Assembly: GCA_030063045.1 (NCBI GenBank)
Contig: JAQSEB010000155.1
Location: 186,001 to 250,000 of the forward strand
Source of the DNA: Pratylenchus scribneri
Taxonomy: Eukaryota; Nematoda; Chromadorea; Rhabditida; Pratylenchidae
DNA length: 64,000 nt
Reading direction: 5' to 3'
In this document: piece after piece, positions 54,949 to 64,000 of the stretch
Layout: every line of letters begins with the position of its first letter
How positions within the stretch are numbered: position 1 is the stretch's first letter
Notes under the pieces: model-generated
Databases searched by the model: none
Seen by the model: the letters and a program-made list of their open reading frames with translations, nothing else
What the model was told of the DNA's origin: nothing
Program-made: the position numbers and the translations under genes

Positions 54949-57565
54949 AATGGGTTGACTTAAAATGCGTTATAAAAATGTTAAACGTTTTATAAAAAAA
55001 ATTTCCATTAAATGGTATTTATTTTTACAATTTTAGGCCAAAATTATCCTAATATTAACAGTTTTATTTATCTTTTTGCTAATTAATATATTTAAATTTA
55101 CAATAATTTTATTAGGGTAAGAAATTTTACTAAAATCATTAAAAAATGACCAACCATCCGAAAAAATGCTAGGATCCCATTGATAAATTGGCACGCCCAT
55201 TCCGTCGTCGGAAATATGCTCCACTGTGAAAGAGAAATATAATCAACAATCTGATTAATTAATTTTTTCCTATTTTAATTATTAGCATTTTAATTTAACA
55301 ATAATTTTATATTTTTTTGGCACTTTTTCGATCGATAAAAATTTGGCTAATAAATTTTGCAGTGGAAATAACTTTTGATATTTATTAAAAGGGAAATATT
55401 TAATTTGGCAAATAAATTATTGAAAATGACAAATAAATTATTGAAAATGGCAAATAAATTATTGAAAATGACAAATAGAGTATTTAATTTGGCAAATAGC
55501 AATAAAATTATTATTGAGCCCATCAAAAATATTCAACAATCGGCCAAACAAGAACAATCGACAATTGTGGAATAAGGAGGAGGAAATTGTAATTTGGAAC
55601 AACAATCCCCGCATTCGCATTGATTGACATGAAGATAAAAAAAATAATCAAATAAATTAATTTTTGATATTTTTTTCCGATAATTTTCGATTATTTCTGT
55701 CTCCCTCTTTGTTTTTTTTTTTTTTTAATTATTTAACAAAAAACGATGAAAAATAATATTATGGTTTTGAATTTTATGCGAAAATTTGGGGAAAGAAAAA
55801 CGTGGAGGAATTCTTGAGAATGAAAAATCTTACTGGGGATAATCGATAAGAACTTATTTTCATCTATTTTTCATCCACACCAAAATGCGCACAAAACTGT
55901 CTCCCACTCCCACCACACTCTTCTTGAGATATTTTCCTTTTTCTTGAAACATCTAAAGTCCAAACACGGATCTTCTTATTATTTTTCTTTTTGTTTTGCG
56001 AATTTTAATGTGGAAAAATTGTATTTATTTTTTTCGGTATAAAAACATATTTTGGATTTGAAATTTATTTTTTTATAATTCTGATTATTTCGCATAAAAG
56101 GAAATTGGCAAAATAAGAATTAATTTAGAGTAGAGTGCATATACTTGAATTCTCATCAGTTTTAGAACTACAATTTTCAATTTTTAAGCAAAAAATTTTT
56201 TAACAAATTTTAAACAAAATAGAAAAAGTTGGGTTTTATAATTTTAGTCGTGCCAAAAGGAGGAAATTATGACCAAAAAGAAATTCCATATTCAAATCGG
56301 TGCTCCGACTTTTCCGGCTCAGACTTTTCCGCCCCGGACTTTTCCGGCTCAAAATCGGACTTTTCCGGCCCAAAATCGGACTTTTCCGGCCACAATTCAG
56401 ACTATTCCGGCCCATTTTTTTAAAATGAAATTTTTCCGGCTCGGACTTTTCCAGCCCAAAATCGGACTTTTCCGGCTCATTTTTTTTCAAAAATTCTTAT
56501 TTTTTCCAATTTTTTGGAAAAAATAAGAATTTTTTTACAAAAGTGAACTTTCTAATTCAAATGGACATGATTGATAAAATATAAATAAATGAAAAATAAT
56601 TAACAAATGTCAATTTTATCAATTAAAAACATCCAAATCAATCAGTTTTATTCATTAATTTGTGGTCCCTAAAGAGGGTTAATTAACTAAAAAGGGGATT
56701 GAAAATTGGAACTAAAAATTTTTTCTGACAACCCAAAATGCCCCCCTCTTTAAGGACCACAAATTAATGAGTATATTGATTGATTTGGATGTTTTTAATT
56801 GATAAAATTGAATTTCATGCATTTTTTATTATTATGTTTTGTTTAATTATTTTCCAAAAAAAAAGAAAAAAATAAGAATTTAAAAAAAAGAGCCGGAAAT
56901 GTCTGATTTTGGGCCGAATAGTCCGATTTTGGGCTGGAAAAGTCCGAGCCGGAAAAATTTCATCTTAAAAAAATGGGCCGGAAAAGTTTGAATTGTGGCC
57001 GGAAAAGTCCGATTTTGGGCCGGAAAAGTCCGATTTTGAGCCGGAAAAGTCCGGGGCGGAAAAGTCTGAGCCGGTTCAAATCAATTGTTTGATAGGCAAA
57101 ACTACACATTCATTGAAAATAACAACAAAGACTGTATAAAATGTGCACAAAAAATTTAATCATATTTTAATAAAAAAAAATGTTATTTTATTTACATTTT
57201 TATTAACAATTTTTTGTAAAAGAATGTTGCTATTATTTCTTTATTTAAAAAAATTGAAAGATATAATAATTGTCTGAATTATGGTCGACATTATAGTTTG
57301 GTACTTAGAACTTTTCAAAGTCACAAACAAACAGATTCCGATTTACCATTTTCTCTGATTAAATCTGAAGGAGAATGAATCCCTTTATTTTAACCAAATT
57401 GTCTGTTGTTTCTTACTTAAATAAATTTCATCCTATTTTTCACATAAATCACAAATAGGTATATGAATGAATCAAACCACAATTTTTCCCTTTTAAAAAA
57501 AAACGAATCGAACATTTTGATCATTATTATTATATTACCCTGCTGTTTCCAATTTCACCTTCAAA
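54272..57565. other. Intergenic, simple repeats and one hAT-like element
   Basis: Contains a run of 16 C (54685-54700), an (AG)n run (54915-54944), ~18-bp tandem units of AAATTATTGAAAATGACAA at 55400-55480, and the element at 56298-57073. A minus-strand frame at ~55130-55215 (ISDDGMGVPIYQWDPS) looks exon-like, with an acceptor before it and no partner. No gene can be assembled. Confidence 0.5.
56298..57073. mobile_element. hAT-like foldback, TTTTCCGG words
   Basis: 776 bp. Ends CGGTGCTCCGACTTTTCCG and (reverse complement) CGGCTCAGACTTTTCCG, flanked by ATTCAAAT and GTTCAAAT (7/8 match). Arrays of GGACTTTTCCGGC sit at both ends. Long inner arms are also inverted (CATTAATTTGTGGTCC vs GGACCACAAATTAATG), so the whole element can fold on itself. 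Confidence 0.75.
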
Positions 57566-60500
57566 ATGTTTGCATTATTTTTGCCATTTCTACTTGCATT
57601 TTTCACATTTTGGCATTTTATTTGGAAACGTCGAGGACTTCCGCCTGGACCAACGCCAATTCCCATTTTTGGAAACACTTTGGCCTTGAAAGAGTTAATC
57701 ATTTACATTTTCAATTCATTTAAATCCATTCATTTTAACAGGAATATGTATATTCCATTCCAAAAATGGACCAAGGAATTTGGGCCAATCTTTACAGTTT
57801 GGATGGGCGATGAGGCTGCAGTTATGGTCACCGAGTACGGCTTAATGCGTGATTTATTCATCAAGGAGGGCGATGCATATTCGGGTCGCGAATTTCAGAG
57901 TGAATGGATCACAAAATTGATTGGTAAATCGACACAAAATTATATTTTTAAAATTGATAGATAAGGCTTTTATCCTCGCATAAAAATTTTATTGGCTTTT
58001 TTGAATAATTATGGTGTTAAGTTATCTCCACAATGTTAAAATTCCACACTAGTACAAATATAAATAAAAATGATTTTAAATTGGAAATTATTGAAAATTT
58101 GGTGTTTAATTATCTGTCTCCAGCAGTGTTTTTCTGTCCCTGCGAAGCCTGTCCTGTCCCACCCTGTCTCTGTCCCTGTCTCTGTCTCTGTCCTGTCCTG
58201 TCCTGGCTTTGAAAGACAGAGACAGAGACAGGACAGAGTAATTTACGAGAAAGACAGGACAGGCCATCTCTCCTGTCCCGGCATTGAAAGACAGGGACAG
58301 AGACAGGACATATTTCAGGACAGATCCTGTTAGGGACAGATTTTGGGACAGATTTTTGGTCTGTCTCTGTCTCTGTCCCTGTCCTGTCTCTGTCCCTGTC
58401 CCGCCACCAGGGACAGAGACAGGGACAGGAGAGATGCATTTTTGGGAGAGACAGATTTGAAATCTGTCCCTGTCCCACCACCAGGGACAGAGACAGGGAC
58501 AGGAGAGACAGATAAAACCAGGGACAGAAAAACACTGGTCTCCAGATATGAATTTTTTTGAGATTTTTATCTTAGTATTCATATTCATATTAGATTGTAA
58601 AACGATGAAAAGGTGATATTGAGGCTAACTATTTTTAAGGTATTATAGGGTAATTTTGAAAAAATCTACTGGAGAGAGATAATTAAGAAGGACAAAAATA
58701 TAAAAAAAATTATTTTCTAAACATTTGTTTTTTAGTCCTCCAAACATTTCTGTTTTTGTTTCTACAAACATTTGTGTTTTTATTAGTCCTCCAAACATTT
58801 TGTGTTTTTAGTCCTCCAAACATTTGTGTTTTTATTCCTACAAACATTTGTGTTTTTAGTCCTCCAAACATTTTGTGTTTTTGTTCCTCCAAACATTTTG
58901 TGTTTTTAGTTCTCCAAACATTTGTGTTTTTATTCCTACAAACATTTGTGTTTTTAGTCCTCCAAACATTTTGTGTTTTTGTTCCTCCAAACATTTTGTG
59001 TTTTTATTCCTCCAAACATTTTGTATTTTTGTCCTCCAAACATTTGTGTTTTTAATCCTCCAAACATTTGTGTTTTTAGTCCTCCAAACATTTTTCTGTT
59101 CCTCAAATTTTTGCAAGTTTTCAAAAGCATTCTGTGTTTTTGCAAATATTTTTTCTTTTAATTTAATTTTTTAAATAATTTGTACTAATTCCTAAACATA
59201 AATTTTTTGCAGCTTCAAATGGCAAAAATGGTGGAGTTTTTCGAGTTGAAGGCGAACCATGGAAGGTGATGCGCCGTTTTTCCCTTCAATCTTTACGAAA
59301 TTTGGGAATGGGAAAGGCTGCATTGGAGAAACAATTTCTTTTGGATATTTCAAATTCCATCAACGAATTTCGTGAAAACTTGTTGGAAAATGAACAATTT
59401 GGAAAATGCGTGGATTTGGAAAAAGAAATAAACATTTTGATTGGCTCAACCCTCAATCGAGTCCTATTTGGATATTCCTTCAGAGAGGTCACCCCAAAAG
59501 GGTCGATTTTACAATTAATCGTGAATTTTAGAAACATGCTGATCAACTTTATGAGCTCAGAGAACTTATGATGGAATTGTTCAAGGGAGTGTCCACTTTA
59601 ACTGGAAGAATGCTAGTGACACGACCTTGGCTTCGTTATTTGCCCATTTTTTCCAGCACATTTTCCGCTCAAGATAAAGGCTATTCACGTTTGATTGAAT
59701 TTATGGAGAGCCGAATTCGGGAGAGAATAGCCCAAAGGAAGGAGAAACAAAATAATGAAGGGGATGAGGAAGCAAATGATTTCGTCAATCTTTTCCTTCA
59801 ACAAATGGATTTGGCTGAACAGGGAAAAGGCGATCCTGAAATTAATAAATATTTCACGTAATTTAAAACAATTTTGCACTAAATAATAATAATAATAGAT
59901 TGGACAATTTGAAAATTCTTTGTGTCGATTTATTCATGGCCGGATTGGAAACAACATCGACCACTTTGCATCTTTTGGTTCTTTATTTGATGCTGGATCA
60001 ACGGGTACAATCCAAAATGCAAGCAGAATTGGATGAGTTGGATGCACAAAAAGGCAGAAATGGATTCGAAGAATGGATTAGCCAGGCTGATCGTCCAAAA
60101 TTGCCATATTTATGTGCCGTCATAAATGTATGTTACAATAAATAATTTTGGATATAATTCACATAAATTCATTCAGGAGGTACAAAGAATTGGCAATGTG
60201 GTGCCCATCAATTTGGGCCATCGAACAATGTGCGATGTGGACATTTTGGGAGGAAAATTTCATTTGAAAAAGGGAACCACAATTATCCCCCAAATTTGTT
60301 GTGTCCTTTTCGATGAAAAGGTAAAAAAAAAAAGAGGAAAGAATTAATTAATTAATATCAGATTTATAATTTAGATATTCCCAAACCCAAATCAATTTGA
60401 ACCGGAACGATTTTTGGATGCGAATGGTCAGTTGAAGAAATGCGAAGAATTGATTCCATTTAGTCTGGGAAAAAGGTTTTCGAAATTATTAAATTTTTTA

Positions 60501-60771
60501 ACAAGTTTTTTGCGCATATTTTCAAGAATTTGCGTTGGAGAATCGTTGGCACGGACCGAATTATTCCTCTTCACTGCAAATTTCTTCCGCATTTTTAAAG
60601 TAAAATTTTTTGAAATAATTCAATTTTTCATCAACTTTTTAAAAGGTTTATCCAGTGGATCCATTGAATCCGCCTTCAACCGAGAAAGATCCAGGATTAA
60701 CGGTCCAAGTGAAGCCATATAAATGTCGAATTGAATTGCGACAACAAAAAGGAACGGAATTTGAAATTTGA
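57566..60771 (+). CDS. Cytochrome P450, 9 exons
   Basis: Exons 57566-57693, 57742-57923, 59213-59487, 59532-59857, 59899-60127, 60177-60320, 60375-60475, 60527-60599, 60646-60771; phases agree, 527 residues. N-terminal ER anchor ([20 protein letters not shown]) with the proline hinge [12 protein letters not shown]. Helix C WKVMRR, helix I AGLETTSTT (E321, T322), K helix EVQR (381-384), PERF (438-441) and the haem loop FSLGKRICVG with Cys464 are all intact. A microsomal mono-oxygenase of CYP2 clan type, comparable to C. elegans CYP33/34-like enzymes; substrate unknown (xenobiotic or lipid). Intron 2 is expanded to 1.3 kb by a hAT-like element and a minisatellite. It is paired head-to-tail with the paralogue at 61101. 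Confidence 0.95.
58124..58537. mobile_element. Non-autonomous hAT-like element, CTGTCC words
   Basis: 414 bp in P450 intron 2. Ends CAGTGTTTTTCTGTCCCTG and (reverse complement) CAGTGTTTTTCTGTCCCTGG, flanked by a perfect 8-bp duplication GTCTCCAG (58116-58123, 58538-58545). The interior is almost wholly made of CTGTCTCTGTCC / GGACAGAGACAG words on alternating strands. Confidence 0.9.
58725..59105. repeat. ~25-bp minisatellite in P450-1 intron 2 (~15 copies)
   Basis: Unit GTTTTTAGTCCTCCAAACAT plus TTTGT with one-base length variation. Open frames read across it in several phases only because the unit lacks stops. A related unit forms the array in the paralogue at 61960-62705, but in a different intron. 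Confidence 0.93.
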
Positions 60772-61100
60772 ATTAAATTGATGAAATATTTTAATTAATT
60801 TTATTGGAAAATGTGGAAAAATCGATAAATTCAAAATGTTTTAAAATGGAATAAATTTTATTTTACTCAAATTTTTCAATATATATTAAAATAATTTAAC
60901 TATTATTCCTTATAAAAAAAGAGAATTATCTGTCAAAATTATGGTCGATCAATTACAGTTTGGTGTGTAGTTTAATTAAAAAAGTACAAACTAGTTTAAG
61001 ATAATCTGAAGCAAATCACAATTTTTTCCCTTTTAAAGAGTTTAATTTCTTCATTATATTATTATTCCACTTATTCCATTCTTCCAATTTCCTTTCAAAA

Positions 61101-64000
61101 ATGTTTACAATATTTTTGCCATTTATTTTTGCACTTTTCACATTTTGGCATTTTATTTGGAAACGTCGAGGATTTCCTCCTGGACCAACACCAATTCCCA
61201 TTTTTGGGAACACTTTGGCCTTGAAAGGGTATGGAAAAATAAATTAATCTCACTCAATTCAATTCCATTCAATTATTTTAATAGGAATGTCTATATTCCA
61301 TTTCAAAAATGGACCAAGGAATTTGGTCCAATTTTCACCGTTTGGATGGGCGATGAGCCAACAGTGATGGTAACAGAATTTGGCCTAATGCGTGATTTAT
61401 TCATCAAGGAGGGCGATGCATATTCGGGCCGTGAATTTCAGAGGGAATGGGTCAAAATATTGACTGGTAAAATGAAATTAAAAATTATATTTCTAAAATT
61501 AATTGCTTTTTTATTTTTGGATTAAATTCTTTTTTTGAAAACATTTTTTGAACCAAATCTTATATCAAACATTTTTTTCAGCTACAAATGGCAAAAATGG
61601 TGGAGTTTTTCGAGTTGAAGGCGAACCCTGGAAGGTGATGCGCCGCTTTTCTCTTCAAGCTTTACGGAATTTGGGAATGGGAAAGGCTGCATTGGAACAA
61701 CAATTCCTTTCGGATATTTCAAATTCCATCAATGAATTTCGTGAAAAATTATTAGAAAATGAACAATTTGGAAAATGCGTGGATTTGGAAAAGGAAATAA
61801 ACATTTTGATTGGCTCAACCATCAATCGAGTCCTATTTGGATATTCTTTTAAAGGGGTTCGTCTCATCAGGGGAACATCCTACAATAGGCTTTATGGGCT
61901 AATACAATGGTATAAATAAAAAATCATTTTAAATTTTAAAATATTTTGAAGTTTATTTCACCAAACATTTTTATTTTTGTTTCTTCAAACATTCTATGTT
62001 TTTGTTTCTCCAAACATTTTATATTTTTCTTTCTCCAAACATTTTATGTTTTTGTTTCTCCAAACATTTTATATTTTTCTTTCTCCAAACATTTTATGTT
62101 TTTGTTTCTCCAAACATTTTATGTTTTTGTTTCTCCAAACATTTCAAAGTTTTTGTTTCTCCAAACATTTTATGTTTTTGTTTCTCCAAACATTTTATAT
62201 TTTTCTTTCTCCAAACATTTTATGTTTTTGTTTCTCCAAACATTTTATGTTTTTGTTTCTCCAAACATTTCAAAGTTTTTGTTTCTCCAAACATTTTATG
62301 TTTTTGTTTCACCAAACATTTCAATGTTTTTGTTTCTCCAAACATTTTATGTTTTTGTTTCTTCAAACATTTTATGTTTTTGTTTCTCCAAACATTTTAT
62401 GTTTTTGTTTCTCCAAACATTTTATGTTTTTGTTTCTTCAAACATTTCAATGTTTTTGTTTCTCCAAACATTTCAATGTTTTTGTTTCTCCAAACATTTT
62501 ATGTTTTTGTTTCTTCAAAAATTTCAATGTTTTTGTTTCTCCAAACATTTTATGTTTTTGTTTCTTCAAACTTTTTATGTTTTTGTTTCTCCAAACATTT
62601 TATGTTTTTGTTTCTCCAAACATTTTATGTTTTTGTTTCTCCAAACATTTTATGTTTTTGTTTCTCCAAACATTTTATGTTTTTGTTTCTCCAAAAATTT
62701 TGTGTTTTCTTTTAGATTTTATTCTTAAATAATTTATCAAAATATTTATTATAATTTCCTTCAAATTAAATTTTTTTATTTGAATCATTGTGGAGATGGA
62801 GATTTCCTAGCACAAAAAAATCATCTCAAAAATGGTTAATTCTACAGTTATTCTTTATTTAGAAACACGCCAATGAATTTGATGAGCTCAGAACTATTTT
62901 GGGAAAATTGTTCATGGAATTGAACACAACAACTGGACGAATGTTAATGTCACGACCTTGGCTTCGACATGTTCCCATTTTTTCGAACACCTTTTCCAAT
63001 CAGGATAAAGGCTTTCTACGTTTGATTGGATTCATGGATAGTCGAATCCAAGAGAGAATTGCCCTGAGGAAAGAGGAACAAAATAATGAAGAGGAGGCAA
63101 GGGATTTACTTGATCTTTATCTTCAACAAATGGATTTGGCTGAACATGGAAAAGGCGATCCTGAAATTATTAATAAATTTTTCACGTAATTTAAAACAAT
63201 TTTGCACTAAATAATAATGATAATAGATTGGACAATTTGAAAATTCTTTGTGTCGATTTATTCATGGCCGGATTGGAAACAACAACAACAACTTTGAATT
63301 TTTTGGTTCTTTATTTGATGCTCGATCAACGGGTCCAGAATAAAATGCAAGCAGAATTGGATGAATTGCAAAAAGGGAAAAATGGATACGAAGAATGGGT
63401 AAGCCAAGCAGATCGTCCAAAATTACCTTATTTATGTGCCGTCATAAATGTAATATTTTTGCGTATTATTTAATTTGTTTATAGGAAGTACAGAGATTTT
63501 GCAATTTGGTGCCCATTAATTTGGGCCATCGAACAATGTGCGATGTGGACATTTTGGGAGGAAAATTTCATTTGAAAAAGGGAACCACAATTATACCCCA
63601 AATTAGTAGTGTTCATTTTGATGAAAAGGTTACAAATTGGGTGGAATTAAAGACAAATTTAAAAATTAGATATTCTCAAACCCAAATCGATTTGAACCGG
63701 AACGATTTTTGGATGCGAATGGTCAGTTGAAAAAATGCGAAGAATTGATTCCATTTAGTTTGGGAAAAAGGTTTTTGGCAGAATTAAAGTATTTGACAAT
63801 TTTTTATTTTCAAGAATTTGTCTTGGTGAATCAATGGCAAAGACTGAAATATTCCTCTTCACTGCAAATTTTTTCCGCATTTTTAAAGTAAATATTTTTT
63901 TAAAATAATTTAAATTTATTTCATCAACATTTTAAAAGGTTTATCCAGTGGATCCAATGAATCCGCCTTCGTCCGAAAAACAATTCGGATTTACTGTTCA
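61101..64000 (+). CDS. Cytochrome P450, second copy, partial at window end
   Basis: Exons 61101-61228, 61285-61466, 61582-61856, 62863-63185, 63227-63449, 63485-63628, 63670-63770, 63815-63887, 63939-64000+; phases agree, ~510 residues seen, with the last ~25 beyond the window. Same motifs as the first copy: [35 protein letters not shown] and FSLGKRICLG. Most differences from copy 1 are conservative ([25 protein letters not shown]), so it is a recent tandem duplicate that stayed intact. Intron 3 is expanded to ~1 kb by a minisatellite. Substrate unknown; divergence between exon 4 segments ([18 protein letters not shown] vs STLTGRMLVTRPWLRYLP) may matter for it. Confidence 0.93.
61960..62705. 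repeat. 25-bp minisatellite in P450-2 intron 3 (~30 copies)
   Basis: Unit TTTTTGTTTCTCCAAACATT TTATG, with variants CTTCAAACATT and CATTTCAATG. It gives long stop-free frames in all three forward phases (240-260 codons), which is a property of the repeat, not of a gene. Confidence 0.95.

Noticed and set aside
58106..58588. Frames of 140-160 codons rich in RDRDR / SLSLSLS
   Set aside because: Produced by the CTGTCC word array of the hAT-like element at 58124-58537.
58710..59174. Frames of 60-100 codons on both strands (repeating FGGLKTQ / LQTFVF)
   Set aside because: Same cause: a minisatellite in intron 2 of the first P450.
61946..62732. Stop-free frames of 239-260 codons (repeating SPNILCF / LQTFYVF)
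   Set aside because: All three forward phases are open because the 25-bp repeat lacks stops. The array lies inside an intron of the second P450 gene.

Overview
The window is nuclear DNA of a nematode, most likely a plant-parasitic tylenchid of or near the cyst-nematode group. This is inferred from AT-rich intergenic sequence, many GT-AG introns (often 50-100 bases), clear metazoan/nematode gene families (purple acid phosphatase, aquaglyceroporin, MEC-2/stomatin type, SEC14-GOLD, clan-2-like cytochrome P450), several F-box-type proteins with a C-terminal pattern I associate with the large F-box families of cyst nematodes, a SPRY protein, and small secreted cysteine-bearing proteins. The species cannot be fixed from sequence alone. 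There is no bacterial-style operon, CRISPR array, rRNA or tRNA that I can support.

Layout. 0-8 kb: a short F-box-like gene (-), a complete 15-exon purple acid phosphatase (+) and a ~1 kb foldback element. 8.6-19.3 kb: a small secreted protein (+), an unrecognised 10-exon, 400-residue gene (-), a 10-exon aquaglyceroporin (-) and a 4-exon secreted cysteine-rich protein (-). 21-29 kb: a second small secreted protein, F-box gene copy A, a 25-bp minisatellite, and a stray copy of the secreted protein's last exon. 30.6-35 kb: a 13-exon stomatin gene. 37.4-38.3 kb: a SPRY gene. 38.4-47.3 kb: a diverged second copy of the 22.4-35 kb block with a large internal deletion (F-box copy B, minisatellite, last-exon fragment, stomatin 3' fragment). 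48-54 kb: a SEC14-like gene (-), one exon of which is split by a transposon, followed by a short F-box-like gene (-). 57.5-64 kb: two tandem cytochrome P450 genes, the second running off the window.

Every multi-exon model was built by joining exons whose splice phases agree, so the large genes are well supported even where no single long open frame exists. The host genes are unrelated and mostly housekeeping or environmental (phosphatase, channel, membrane scaffold, lipid transfer, detoxification).

The most notable content is mobile DNA. At least six short elements have hAT-like features (8-bp target duplications, TAGGG/TAGAG/CAGTG-type termini), and each is filled with its own short word (CGGTTT, ATACCG, CCGGAT, TTTTCCGG, CTGTCC, AACCG). 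Two foldback elements have 9-bp target duplications; one sits inside a SEC14 coding exon and could be spliced out as a new in-frame intron. A 1.5-kb non-autonomous Helitron is delimited exactly by the empty site in the paralogous block. Copies A and B of the duplicated block differ by several such insertions, so this locus is a natural record of recent transposition.
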